Origin: Istiophorus platypterus
Taxonomy: Eukaryota > Chordata > Actinopteri > Istiophoriformes > Istiophoridae
Direction of reading: 5' to 3'
Length of the DNA stretch: 64,000 nucleotides
Assembly (NCBI GenBank): GCA_016859345.1
Contig: CM029120.1
Location: forward strand, 4,215,001-4,279,000
Of this stretch, positions 48,048-60,600 are shown piece by piece. The translations under genes and the position numbers were made by a program. A model generated the notes under the pieces. It made no database searches, was not told the DNA's origin, and was given only the letters and a program-made list of their open reading frames with translations. How positions within the stretch are numbered: position 1 is the stretch's first letter; each line of letters starts with the position of its first letter.

Positions 48048-51000
48048 TAGACACTGAATGGGCATCATTAGCTTAAATTACGTTGTTTTTTATCGTTTTC
48101 TTTTTTTTCCAAAGACATGATTGGCCAGCAGCAGGACAGCTGGACAACAATGGAACAACCCGCCGAGAATCTCCATGTAACGCTGATGGTAAACATGTGT
48201 TTATGTGGACTTTGACAGTAAGAGCTGCTGGCTGTTTCGTTGACCCGTGTAGAAGCAAAAAGCAACACAATAGGGGTAAAAAAAATAAAACAAAAAAACA
48301 AACACAATGCATATTAGTCGTAAATAATACATTTTCTTTATTCTAAATGTTTATACAATATTAATATTCTATTTGCAACAGCCTTGATTTCAGCATTATG
48401 ATTAAAAAGAGTTACCTTACAGTTACATTAGCAACAAAACAGGAGGCCAAAACTGCAATAAATACCCACATTAGCAGGTAATTACACCAAATGTTCAGCC
48501 TTGAAATTAAATTTTCATTTTAGCCGTGTATGTTGTTGGCTTCATATGGCAGCAGGCTGAGCAGAATAAGACATTTTATATGTGTTAATTGTGTTAAATA
48601 GTTAACGGTCTGTTTATCTATCCCATTCCCCATTTATTTCTGTCACATACACCGTTGCATGACCTGGTCGTTGGCGCGGCTCCATCACTGTGGTGAACCG
48701 GAAAGTCGATACGACTCACTCACAAACAACGAACAACGGCCCAAAATGGGACGGAGCATATATGAGAGTGACAGGACAGGACAGTTCACACAACAAAGAA
48801 AAAGATCCGAGAGGAACAAAATAACGAACAAAAAAACTAGCGAAAGGTGGCGCGAATCTTTGCGGAAATAGGCGGATGATTTCAGCAATCAAATCAGGAT
48901 GTTACTCGCTTCGAAAGCGGAGCGTCATGGGTACGACAGACCTGATTTTGCCTTGAAATTTTTGTCGGAAAACCAACAAACTGGAATTTCCCAGAATCCC
49001 CTGTGACACACGCAAATTGCTTGTTTTGTGCGCCAAACGGTCCAAAGATATTCAAACCTTCACTTTGGAGCAGCTGGAGCCGACATACGTTTGGTACAGT
49101 TGCTGAAAAAAACGGCAATAGTTGCCAAACTGATTCTCTGTTAAAAGAACTAATTAGAGCTCATAGTTTTAGCTCTAATAACTCTGTCCTTGTCTTGTTT
49201 CATCTTACCTGCAAAACACTACCTGGTGAGCACAAACGTGGCCAGGATGTGCAAACAATACCACTGTTCCCTTTCTTAATAACATCAGGTTACTAGTTGT
49301 TAAAGTTATCCAGAAAGCTACTTTCGCTTTGATTTGAAAAGATTTGAAAAAGCATTGATGAATTTCAGTTAGTCATTGTTGAGAGTTTAGCTTTCTCTGG
49401 ACAAAGGAGTCCCTCGTGGCTGTAAATGTGCCTCACAAGAGTAAAATACAAGGAAAAATTTGCTTTTTTTGTATATTTTCCGCCACTGTGTATTAAACTT
49501 CCATTAACTTTTGTATCGGAAAATCGAATGTTTGTTGTTTTTTTTTTTTTCCAAGATGCAACTGATTTCAGAGACATTCCCGGAAAATCTATTCACCGAC
49601 TAAGTTGGGCAAATATTCTTGCATCAATTAGCAGCGTTCAGTTTCCGCAGCGTTTAAACAAAAACGAGACAAAGCAAGTCAACATCTTTTAAAGACGAAC
49701 CTGGTTTACAGTGAAGCTATTTTGAGGCAGGATGCTGCCCAGAGGGGTCGTCCGCCTGTCTAGATGGAGATGAACGCTTAGCATTGCCCAGAGAGAAGCG
49801 GGCCGCTGGCTGATAAAAGGCTGTGTTCGGGATAAAGCGCGGCTGTTAGTGTTTACACTAATTGTCCAGTAATCACCAGGTTTCCGGGGGAAGGAGAGGT
49901 CTCCCGCAGAGCTGCACCTGCACCCTGTTCCGGGCCGATTACACCGGCGGCACGAGGAGATTCCCGTCCAGAGTGGAGTTAAACCAAAAAACGCACCAGG
50001 GAAATCAGTGGCGTAGAAAAGACAGTGGTAATATGTATAAAGGTATAAAGACCCTGAAAAATGTAATGTTTGCAGGGTTCATTGAAAGTGCAGATATGCT
50101 TATTTGTGAAATAAAAGAGAACTAGAGAGATAAAAAAAAAGAGAAAACACTCTTTAGGCAATGAAAGAAAAAGGTATAAATATGTTTATGTGTGCGGCAG
50201 AGAACAAGCGGAGAAGGAAAGCCATAAAAACTAAACTGCGTAATTGGAGCTGCTACATGTGGCAATTTAACAACAATAAATCCCTACACGAATAATTTGA
50301 GGTGTCAGTATAATTACAGTAAACAAACAAGTCCATAATGAGGAGAATTAGCAGCCTCTAACTGCCTCTGCTTTACCTCGTGTGCAGTAGATTTAGATTT
50401 ACCAGGAAATATTAATGATTGTTTCACAGCTCGAGACAGAGACTGGTGATAGAACTTGAAAAGCATGTGTGACATCGGGCCCCGTGCACGTCATGGCTGC
50501 AGGGAAAATTTGCCTGTTCGGATCAAATATTCAGACAATTTATTTCCGGCGTCTGTCCACGGATTGTTGTTCTCGTTGTTCTCCTCCGTAGCGCCGACAA
50601 AAATCATACTCGCCAAAAAAACAGAAAAAACAAAACACACTCCCTGATAGCAGTGTGCCAGTAGCAGCGCGGATTATATCACTCCGTTATTCCATTTTTT
50701 TTTTTTTTTTTGTCGCCAAGCGTCACATAGAGAGAGAAGCTTTGAAATGCGATTCAAGACGCCGGAGCATCCGGACCGGGACGCATCTCGCAGAAATCCG
50801 ATTGGAGTCGCGTTTTTCAAACCACCTTCGTATTTCACGCGGTTCTTTGCTATCCAGACTTTCTGGATACAATTTGTGCCAAAAAAAAAAGAAAAAAAGA
50901 TTTGGGCTGGCAGTCTCAACAAGGCATATGTTTGGCACTTGGGCGGTGAAAGTTGGGAGAACAACAACTTTGCTAGGCTGACAGGCAGTTATTTTTTAAA

Positions 51001-51061
51001 GAATTAAAGATTTGGTTTCCTTAATGTCATAGAAGGAACAAGTTAAAATAGTTATTAAAAA
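48044..51061. other. Non-coding sequence, no gene seen
   Basis: Poly-T at about 49537-49550 and 50696-50711; A-rich at 50880-50900. Open frames are up to about 108 codons and unrecognised. Ordinary non-coding DNA. Confidence 0.45.
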
Positions 51062-51325
51062 GATTAAAGTAAGTCGGCCCATCCAATATTTGTCAAGACA
51101 TGTCGTTAAAAGACAGAATTTTCATCTTGCTGGTGGTGCTTGAAGTGAAATTAAGGGCTCACCAAAGGTCACTAGAATTCATCCTCTGGGCACAACGAAT
51201 GTCCGTGGAAAAAAACTTCACTGGAATCCATCCAGTAGCCGTTGAGACATTTTTGTCCGGACCAAAAGTAGCTGGCCCGACAATTTAGTCCAGATTTCCA
51301 TCCCCAGACCCAAGCTGCTGGCATC
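51062..51325 (+). mobile_element. Common teleost interspersed repeat, degraded copy
   Basis: Same family as 14935-15560: GGTGGTGCTTGAAGTGAAA, AAGGGCTCACCAAAGGTCAC, TAGAATTCATCCTCTGGGCA, GAATGTCCGTG, GGAATCCATCCAGTAGCCGT, TGAGACATTTTTGTCCGGAC and CCTAG occur in the expected order. An opposite-strand copy lies about 0.86 kb downstream. Confidence 0.8.
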
Positions 51326-52184
51326 CTAGAAAAAAAAAAAAAAAGAACAGCAAATGAAAAACATTTGATGAATTGAGTATGTGGGCTGAATCAGTGCTCC
51401 GTTAATTCAGTTTCTCTCACAGAGATGGACGTTTGTGTGAAAATGTCACAGATTATTAGTTTAACAAATTAACTGAGAGAGTCAGTGTATTCTAGAAATA
51501 TTACCATGGCGGGACAGAGGGAGAGAACGCAATGGAAGAGTGATCAGGAGAGTGTGTTATGTTACACAATGCATAATAAGGAAGGAAGGGTAGAGAGAGC
51601 AGTAGAGAGCCAGTGTTGAGAGAGGGAGGAAAAATTGAGTGTGGTGGAGGAGATGGGCAGAGCAAATAGACTGAGTGTGAGCCTACAGCATGAAAGAAAG
51701 GAAGAGGAGGGAATGTGGGGAGCTGAGAAAGGCCCCAGGAAATTCAGGATGGGAAGAGACCTTTGATTACTGAAAAGGCTATTGACACCCACCGAGTCTA
51801 AGTTAAAAATCTCACTTCCGGCACCATGCTCAGGTTTGTTTTGCCTGGGTAGACTGGACGTATGTACGGGCAGCAGAAGGCCAAACAATGGGTAGATTTT
51901 AATCAGTCTTACCATTGGACCGCGTTCGTGTTTGTGCAACGATGGAAGAATAAGGCCGAATTTGGATGAAACGCTAGAAGGAAAGATGTGGGCAACAGGG
52001 ACGGTAAAGGCAGCAGAAAGCTCTCGAGGTAAGTGAACTTTGTAAGAGGGTTAAACTTCAAATGAACTCTCCCTCTACGCTGCATGACCTAGATTATGAA
52101 ATGATACTCTAAAAGCCACTTTTGTGTATTTTTTTTTTTTTTGGACTCCTTTTGGCAATTTTTAGCCTTTATGGGTCTATCGCG
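51326..52184. other. Non-coding spacer between two inverted interspersed repeats
   Basis: Includes an A-run at about 51330-51344 and a purine-rich stretch at 51570-51760. The minus-strand frame at 51562-51939 (125 codons) is serine/leucine-rich, a by-product of the purine-rich DNA, with no known domain. Confidence 0.45.
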
Positions 52185-52600
52185 TTCATCACGTTGTCGA
52201 AACTGAAATACCCCAGCAAAGACTGGATGGATTCCCAGGAAATTTGAGCCGCTCATAGTCCCCCGGGAGGATGATGTTTGCTGACTTTGATGACCCCCCT
52301 GACTTTTCCTCCAGCCCCACCAGCGGGTGAAATACACGAAATTTTGTAAAGATGTTCTTGATTCCTAGATGGTGGAGCTTTTCATCTAGTGGCATCATTA
52401 GCTCCACATTTCTGTTACTAAATAGCCGCAAAACGAATGACTAATAAGCAAATATTAACATGCCAACACACTCGGCTAAGGTTGTTAACATGGTAGATAT
52501 TATACCTGCAGGTAAACATCAACAAGCTGGGAATATAATTTTAGCCTGCTGAGGTTAGCATTTTGCTCAAAGCACTAAGATGCTAGCGTCACAGTTGACT
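52185..52600 (-). mobile_element. Common teleost interspersed repeat, inverted copy
   Basis: Reverse orientation relative to the copies at 14.9, 36.8 and 51.1 kb. Diagnostic plus-strand words are TTTTCATCTAGTGGCATCAT (about 52379), GCAAATATTAACATGCCAAC (about 52448), AACATGGTAGATATTATACC (about 52486), GGTAAACATCAACA and GTTAGCATTTTGCTCAAAGC (about 52553). It is more complete in the internal part than the other copies. No coding capacity; the family name is not determinable here. Confidence 0.85.
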
Positions 52601-53635
52601 CCTTGCCTTGTTTACTGTTTTCAAATCAAATAAGCATAGAAAAATAATCTTTAGAAGAATGTATGATGAAATTATTCATGGGGTTACGTATCTCTCCCTC
52701 CCCTGCTGGATATGTTTTAACATGTATCTTGTCCAGATGTTCTCTACCAGGTGGCCCTGATCTGGCCTGATTGAGGGAGGACCGACGGAGAGGTTTCTGG
52801 ATCATGGCTCACTCTCTCTCTTCTTTGCTTCCTGGATTTGACAGCAGTCGTGTTGTTGCGTTTGTCGATGTCTTTTTTTTTTGCTTTTGATTGTCAGTGT
52901 GTTTTATTGGTCCATTTTCATGTTGATTTAGGTTTGAGGGGTGAGTCCAGATCCAACAACCCTTTGAGGGTACGTTAGACCCCCTTCTGAAACAAGCCAT
53001 TTTAGAGGATCGTAACACGATTTGGGGGGCTTGTCCAAACGTAAAATTTTTAAATACTGTAGCGTGAAAACTGGGCAACGAACTACATCAGAAGGCAGTC
53101 AAACGGATTTCATTTCAATTCCATCACCAGTAATGCACAAATCTGAGTAATGACCGGCCAAACAATCGTGCCATGTCTCCACCCTGTCAGTTTTGAAATT
53201 GGAAAAGGTCTGATGGGGGAAAAAAAAACAAATAGAAGGTTGAGTCCTAAGATTTATGCATAAATGGCTGTTGTTGTGGAAGGTTGTTAAAACCAGAACT
53301 GCCAAGCTGCTAACAGAATTGCATCTGATGTGATGGATGAGGTTGTCAATACTAGAATTTATGGCTGGAAACATAAGTGTCTGGGAAGCATGTGTGTGGC
53401 TTGGGAGTGGCTGTTAATCCGCAACAGTTCATCTCTGACAGGTTACATTTTACCCCCCCGGTCCTACAATTCATCACTATGTTCGGAAAAAAAAAAAACT
53501 TCACATGATCCCGATTGCTTCTCTTACAACACGGCGTCAAAGGAACAACACCAAATCGGAACCTAATTGCCTCTGTCGGTGCAGCTCCGACGGAGCCTCT
53601 CCTCTTCAATAAAGAAAAAAGAAAAAAGAAGAAGC
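52601..53635. other. Non-coding sequence, no gene seen
   Basis: A T-run at 52873-52881 and A-runs near 53220 and 53487. Short open frames with no recognisable domain. Confidence 0.45.
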
Positions 53636-54278
53636 AGCGTGATCTGTGACATCCTCTAAGCCTTTGGAAAGTTCACGTAATTGTGCTCTACTCAGTAGTG
53701 CGCCCAAGAGACGCACTTGAGAGGGTCCTCCAGAGAGGGCCAAGAGATGCTGAATGGAGAAAGAACTGGGGCTGCTTTGGAGGCTACCAAGAAGAAGGAG
53801 GAAAGAGGGAATTGTGGCATCGCTGTTAAGAAGAAAGGGCTTTAACTAAGAGCTGGAACAAGAGGTAATTGCCGCAGGTCAGGCAGAAAGGTTTGAGAAG
53901 AGGAAGAGCGCGAGACAGGGCACGAGAATCAAAGCGAAGTCGCGGGTGGAGCACCGAACGCTGCTGATTCACCGATGCAGAGGTACAGCTGCTTAATGTT
54001 CAGATTTATGGAGGTGTATGTTTATTGCAGGCCCTGCGCCGGCCCTCCGCGGTGTACGGGGTTCAAGCTGCCTTTGTTTGTGTCACTTAGTTCATTTAAT
54101 TAGGTCTGACTCAACATCTGGCGAGCGTGAACCGGAGACGTGGTGCTAGGGAGCAGGCCGAGGAGCGTGGAGAGCAAAAAGTCGAGGTTCGCAACACGAA
54201 GGCCGATAACGACTAAGGGGAAGCGGGGTTGTTGCCCTGAGAAAGAAAATCTCAGAGAGAGAAAATATAATATACTCG

Positions 54279-54800
54279 ATGAGTATTCAGATCCCTTGAT
54301 TTTTCACATAACTTGTTATCCTAAGTCCTAATGCTGAAACCACAAGGTTCATTTTTCCCTCATCAATCTACTCTCAATAACAATAACCCATGATGATAAA
54401 GTGGAGGCTGAGTTTAAGAAGATATCACACTCCAAATTTAGCTCAGGCGCCTCCCATTCCTCTTGATCATCTCTGAAATGTTTCTATACCTTGATTGGAA
54501 CTCCACCTGTGGTAAATTCAATTGACTGGAAATGATTTGGAAATGCACCTGTCTATGTAAGGCCTAAAGACAAGACAAGACAATGCATATCAGAGCAAAA
54601 ACCATGAAAGCCATGATGTCGAAGGCAGTGCCGGAGGAGTTTAGTGAAAGGTCGAGGCACGGATCTGGGGTAGGATACAAAAAAAAAAATCTGACGCATT
54701 GAAGGTTCCCAAGACTCTAGGCCTCCAAAACTCTTAAATGAAAGAAGTGTGGAAGAAACAGGACTCTTTCCTAGGGCTGGCCGACCGGCCGCCTGACCCA
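54279..54800 (+). mobile_element. Tc1/mariner DNA transposon 5' end with transposase N-terminal remnant
   Basis: Starts with the terminal-repeat text of Tc1-like fish elements (GAGTATTCAGATCCCTT, then TTTTTCCCTCATCAATCTAC and CAATAACCCATGATGATAAA). After about 130 bases the usual pre-transposase leader follows: GAACTCCACCTGTGGTAAAT, TCAATTGACTGGAAATGATT, CACCTGTCTATGTAAGG and CAGAGCAAAAACCATGA. The frame opening at 54604 gives MKAMMSKAVPEEFSERSRHG and then breaks in a run of A; SKTLK and KKCGRNRTL pieces of the paired helix-turn-helix N-terminus follow out of frame. No catalytic DDE region or 3' terminal repeat is present. It is an inactive 5' fragment. Confidence 0.9.
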
Positions 54801-55834
54801 TCTCTAGGGAAACCTGGCTTACCCTGTTAAATCTGCATCCATGAGCCAGACGGGCAGCAGATGACGGATGGATAGGAAAAAAAAACAAAAAACGTGGATC
54901 AACATTTAGAAATTTGCATCTCATTTTAGGTGTTCTTGGTAGTGCAACAACCAAAGGCGTTGCACGTTGCTGCTCTGCATTTTATGAGGTCCGGGGAGCA
55001 TTTATTTTTGTCGCCAGGCTCACCTCTTTTAGTACCACTTGACGACCTGCAAGCGTGACCTGCACATATGGACTTTAATGTGTGGGGGGGGGTGTTAGAT
55101 GTATGAAGAGGGAAGTGGAGGCTTAGAGCAGGGAGGCACAGAGAGATGATGAAAGAAGTCTACTTATCAATTGATGATAAAGAATGAAAACAGAGAAAAT
55201 ACGGACTGCCTGTTTACATTAATATCATAAACATGACATACTGAATAATGGTCTTGGACTCTCTTTCGCACTGTATGTGAGATCCCCCTACATTTGTTTA
55301 CAAATCTCATCCAATTTAGCTCGACTCTCAACCTCATATGGGGTGGGGTGGGGGGGCACCCAAGAGACCGGTTCCTCAGGGTTCTTCAGACAGAACCGGG
55401 AGGTGCTGAGTGAGGCAGACAGTGGGATCGCGCCGTAAGGGGCAAAGGATGACAAAGATGGAGGGCTGGGTCACTACTTGAAGACGAGAGCTTCGGCAAG
55501 GAACTGCAAAGCATTTAATTGCTTTCGCCAGACTGAAAGATAAAGAAGTCGAGGAAAGGATATGAGAAAATGGAGAAATGACAGAGGTCAGATTGTCATC
55601 TGGCACCTGAATTTATTGACTGGATTTTTACATTCATGGAGTTGTTTTTTTTTTCCAGGCCCATATGCACTGCACGTGAGGCCCCTCTGCATTTGTTGGT
55701 GTCAAGAGCGTCATCTAATTAAGTTCCACTCAATATATCCAGCAAGTGAGGGACTCTGCTGGGTCCTCTCGATGGGGCCAAGGGGGGTCTTGCTTCCAAA
55801 TGGGAAAGGCCTTTAGTTGGAAGCTGGGAAGCAT

Positions 55835-56060
55835 ATAATTGCCTCAGCCAGACGGAAGGAAGGAAAAGGGGACGGAAAAAGGACAGGAAGAGGTAAAGGG
55901 TGGGAGGACCAGAGAAGGAGTTTAAAGAGGCAAAGGAGGCAGAGGTGAGGAACAAAAAGATCCCGTTTATTTACTGAAGCTGGAGGATAAAGAGGAAAGA
56001 GACAATGGAAAGAGCAATGGGGGGGGGGGGTAGAAGAGGCGAGGCAAAGACAATAGGGGC
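55835..56060 (+). other. Long purine-rich stretch
   Basis: Nearly all purines from about 55850 to 55955 and again 55990-56060, including a G run at about 56019-56030. Such polypurine tracts can form triplex DNA. Minus-strand open frames here (55719-55955) are by-products. Confidence 0.7.
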
Positions 56061-56180
56061 CTCAAGAAAAAGCAAGCGAGCCTGCTCCATTACCAGGCCC
56101 CCTCGAACAGTAGGGGAGGCCAGGCTGGAACAAATGGACCGTAATTGCGCACAATCTGTCTTCAGAGCTCAATCACTTTG

Positions 56181-57640
56181 CCCCGTGGGAACCGCTGGTG
56201 AGATACTTCTCTCACACTAATCTAATAACCCTTTCCCCTCACCTTCCTCCCCACGGTTGCATGCGTTTACCTCTCACCCTCGACGCCAGCGTTACCCGGA
56301 CAGGGAAAAGAAAAAGAAAAAGAAAACGGCCGGTTGATGGTGACCACCACGTACATTCGCACGCGGCTTCAATCACGGCCGCATCACAACTGCAGAGCGG
56401 CACCGTTCGCCAACTCTGGGAGATTCACTTCTTCTGAGGTATTTTTCGTGTAAGACTTGTTGCTCTAAATGTTTGTTTTTGTTTCATTATGAACCCGGTG
56501 AACAATGAACTTTGCATACATTTACATACAATTTATCAATCAAACCCTCTTCTAATTGCACAGGGGCGGCAGGGAATCACCTCCTATAGCATAGTTCTCC
56601 ACACAGATATTTATATATTTTTTTGCCTGCAGGTGTCCTGTATTTTCTTGTTTTTTTTCTTAATGTATCTCATAGTTTTTTTCATTTATTTATACTTTCT
56701 TGTCTGGAAGGCACTTTGGTTTTCGCTGTGAAACTATAACAGTTTCACTAAAATTGTCTGGCAGCAGATAAAAAATGTACCGGGAATGAGAACACCCTGT
56801 CCAGGAATAATGATACTTCCTCTGCGATTGCTTACGTGAAACGGAACCTCATTATGGAAAAATGTATAAGTTACAATGTATTTCAAGACTTTTCCTCCAC
56901 AAAAGATATTTTTAAAGACAGTGAAGATACTCCTTTTACCAATGGGTCAATTAATTTTAAATAGGGGGTCTGAAAAAGTAAAAAAAATATATATAAATAA
57001 ATAAATAAAATAAAATAAAATTGAAAATTGTAATACCAGAAAATAGTAGCCTGAATTTCATTAGTCTCTAATTAATGGAAGTTTTCTCCCTTAAAAGTGT
57101 GGCTTTTTTCAGGGGTGGGGGGGGCAGCTTTATTTAGCTAATAAATTCACAGCACCTCATTTTGGAATCAGTTCTTCATATGTTAATGAATTAGTTTTGC
57201 AGTTCACCCTCATCTGAAAAAAACAAAAAAACCAAAAACACATTCAGTCTTAGCATGGCATTTAGCCTTCACTGAATCCCAAAAATGCTCTCATTAAGAG
57301 TGTTCATGTTCCAATTTACTCAGCCCGTTTTGTAGTTTGGTGAATGGGTCGAGATTTTTAACTAGACAACAAAAAATCGATACGCATCAAAATAAAAAAC
57401 CCGTGTAAACATTCGCCAAAGTGAGGGAGGCGGCGACATCTGGGGCCTTTTCACAGATGTTACCTGCCGCAGTTTTCAGTCAAGTTGGAGCTTTGTTGCC
57501 TTTTTGGACTCTCAGATTAATTTCATCTGCTGATGTAATTTATTAAGTGTAATATCGGCATTTTTGCGCGAAAGTTCTCTAGTGTTAAGCTTGACCGCCT
57601 GTGGTGCATCACTGTCAGCTGCCTGCTAGATGGGTTTTAT
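56181..57640. other. Non-coding sequence, no gene seen
   Basis: A short (AAAATAAAT)n-like AT run at about 56980-57020 and a G run at about 57114-57124. No recognisable exon. The stretch 56490-56750 has a GGAAGGCACTTTGGTTTTCG segment reminiscent of fish repeat tails, not assignable. Confidence 0.4.
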
Positions 57641-57681
57641 GTGTGTGAGTGTGTGTGTGTGTGTACGTGTGCGTGCGTGTG
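57641..57681. repeat. TG-rich imperfect microsatellite
   Basis: (GT)n with ACGT and GCGT interruptions. It begins a TG- and TGCATGCA-rich stretch running to about 57960, which gives two overlapping plus-strand frames (57649-58173 and 57717-58181) rich in C, V and S. These are translated low-complexity sequence. Confidence 0.85.
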
Positions 57682-60600
57682 AATCCATCTGTCCCTTCTC
57701 ACCCGTCTCTTAGCACGTGTGTGAACATGCTTTGCATTTACCCGTCTGTGCCTGCATCTGTATGTCTGCGCTTAAACCTGTTTTTGTGCATGCATGCATG
57801 CATAATGCACGCGACTGTTTATATGTCGACTTGTGTGTATATCAGGTTCTTGTGCGCACGTGTGTCTGCATACATAAAAGACGAGCCCATTTCACCATCG
57901 GCGTGTGCTTGTGTCTCCCTCAGTGTTGTTGTTTGTGTGTCTGGGCGTCTGTCGGTTGTTTGGTTTTTCCGTCCATGTCATTTCCCATCGTCTACCGGGG
58001 GGGTCTCGAGGGGCGTCTCCTTTCGCGGGGCCCAGGTAGCGGGGATATTAAGAGCAGTGAACCGGCGAGGGGCCACTCATGTGTGCCAACTACAGAGACA
58101 AACATGCATAGTGCTCCAACAACAATGCTTGTCCTCCGATCGAGTGAAAATCCTGTGTTGTTGTTTTCCTTGAGGGGCTGAGCTGAGCTGTGTCTTTGCT
58201 GTGTCTTTGCTCAAGGACCAAACCCGCCTCTGTACATCGAATATGCAGTTCCAGTGCTTGCACCCAGAGATTGTCTGGTTTTATCTGATGCAGACAGGAA
58301 ATCTTTTGACAAAAAGACATTTTTGTTTATTTTTTGTACTCCTTTAAGGAATTAGAACCCTAATACCTGCACACTCTTGCAATATACAATGTCTGTATCT
58401 GTAACTGTGTATATACATTTTTCTTACATAACATACATGTGTTGAGAATGGCAAAGCCAATTTTCATTGCTTTTCCAAAGTTTTTTTCTGGTTCTGATAC
58501 TGGATTTTAGATGAGGAGGTGACTATGATGTTGAATTGATGACTTTCAGCTTTGATTTGAGGTTGTTTACATCCTCATGCATATGTAGAACCACAATTTA
58601 TTTATTTTTTTTTTACTGGAGCTATTTAGGGATTGATTGTTTATCGTGGGGTAAAGGAAATTGAAGTAAATACATGGCTAAACACTTTTTGGATCTGAAA
58701 GTCAGTTTCGGGTGTCATATAATATAACCATAAAAAGCTTTTTGTCTTGAAAGTCTAAGTTGGACCAAAGTGCAGACAGGAGACGCCAGAGACAGAAATA
58801 GATGGAAATCAACTATGGAAAACCGACTGACAAATCTAGAATTTAACCGAGTGACTACCCAGCTTACCCTGGTAAAACAAGCATCTCAGACAGGGAGTGT
58901 AGGGGAAAAAAAATTCTCCAAGTCTTCATCTTGAGTGAGAGGATATTCCAGTCGGGAGTCCAGCGCACACCTGCTCCGGAAAGGAAGCCCCCTTGAACCT
59001 CTTCTGTGGCGTACGCTTTGGCGCGCCACGGCCCTTTTACTCTGGCTGCCAGCCTGCTCACATCACTGGTAAACCTGCAAAGGACCGAGTGGTGCCGGAG
59101 GAGCCGCTGGGGCAGGCCAAGGGTGCCCCCCCCCCAATTCTCCGAGGCCTGCGTCCTCTCTCGTTTTCACTAGTTTTCCTAGACAAGGTCATTTTTAACT
59201 TAAATAAATGCTTCGCTCAATGACTTACTAAATGATAACATGCCCAGGTTGCCTGCGGTGGGCTCGGTTGTGTCCAAAAAGACAAGTAAAACAATATGAG
59301 CCTTCCTCTTTAATATGTGGTGTCAAATCCTTCCGCAGGTGCCTTCCCCGGCGACGCTCTGCGAGACCTGTGCTGCGTTAGTGTCACTTCCTTGTGGCCT
59401 CCCTGGGCCGCCCTTCAACATGTACAAAAGACGGTTAATCGGAATCGTGCTACTGACAGCTGACAACGACATGTGCGTGAACACACTCGAAAGCGCCAAA
59501 TAATATAAAAGATGTATTGTATCTGATGAGTAAATAAACACGTTATCCTTTCGTGAGGGGCTCACCGGAGACTCTTGAAACCACGGGGCCGCGCGTGATG
59601 TGCCGCTGCTCCACTTTCATCGTCGTCGCCACGTTAAAGACCGCGCTGTGGCTGCCGCTCGTGGCGGTGTATGTAAATTTTTGAAAACGCTTATTAATGT
59701 TTTACTATTCACCGCTGTGCTATAGACTCTTTTTTCAGCAATATTCATGAGGATAACCCCCCAACCGCCGCCGCACCGTGATCACCTAAAACACAAAACA
59801 CCCACGCTACACATATAAAACAATTGCGACTCTTGTTGCATCTGTGAATCTGCACTCATTACGGGGAGTGCTGATGTCTCTTCATCCTGGAGTATTTCCA
59901 CATCGATCCGAGAAATCCGAATCCCCCCTTTATCTCCCTGAAGGTGGGCGTGTGGATGAATCAGTGGCAGCACGCGTCTCAGATGGAATGCTGATTAGAG
60001 ACGCTAATCTGCAATGAGGAATATTCATGCGTCTGTAAGTGATCGGAGGAGCGATGCAGACCTGCTGTTGTAGGTACAAATGAATAGCGAGGCGGTCGCT
60101 GTTTCTGCCATTACTGGTAGAAATGTACTCATTAGGATTCAGCCAGTTACCGAGTGCAGATGCTTGAGCACGCTGTGTGGAGATTGAAGACTCCTGACTG
60201 TCAAAATTAGCTCCTGCTAAATACTGTTTGGGTTATTGCTTTGCGGGCGTATTTGTATTTTTAAAGAGACATGCGTTACTGCCTTTCTTTTTTTTCCCCA
60301 TTAGATACAAGCTAAGTGAGCAAAAAATTATTTTAGCCCTTCGCAAAGCACAACGGGATTTATTTGATACTGCTTAGAAGCTATTTTGTCAATAAATTTC
60401 GGTGTATTAAAAGTGTTTTAGGGAAACGATTATCCACATTGCAAGCGTGTTCCACTCGATGTAAATGGAAGTTTCAATATGTTTTACAGCGCAGTAAAAT
60501 TCAAGGAAGCAAAACAGCAAATGAGCTGGAGAGAAGTTAGGAAGAGATACGGGAGAAAGGAATAAGGAAGAAATCTAAGAGGATAAAGTTGAAGTAAAAG

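Larger units (their letters stand above)
53636..56180. repeat. Cluster of diverged local direct repeats (two modules)
   Basis: Two sequence modules recur. One has a CACTG..CGTGAG start, a CATTTGTT stretch, a TCTAATTA/TTTAATTA word and an ACTCAA end; copies lie at about 54037-54125, 55255-55345 and 55645-55750. The other has an AAGCTGG or equivalent, a TAATTGCC/TTAATTGC word and a CAGCCAGAC/CGCCAGAC segment followed by purines; copies lie at about 53835-53900, 55480-55560 and 55800-55870, with a weak fourth near 56100-56150. Two modules together make a unit of about 0.3 kb seen most clearly at 55255-55560 and 55645-55870. A Tc1 fragment interrupts the cluster. Confidence 0.5.

Noticed and set aside
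57649..58181. Two overlapping plus-strand frames of 174 and 154 codons rich in C, V and S
   Set aside because: They arise from TG- and CATG-rich low-complexity sequence, overlap each other in different frames and match no family.
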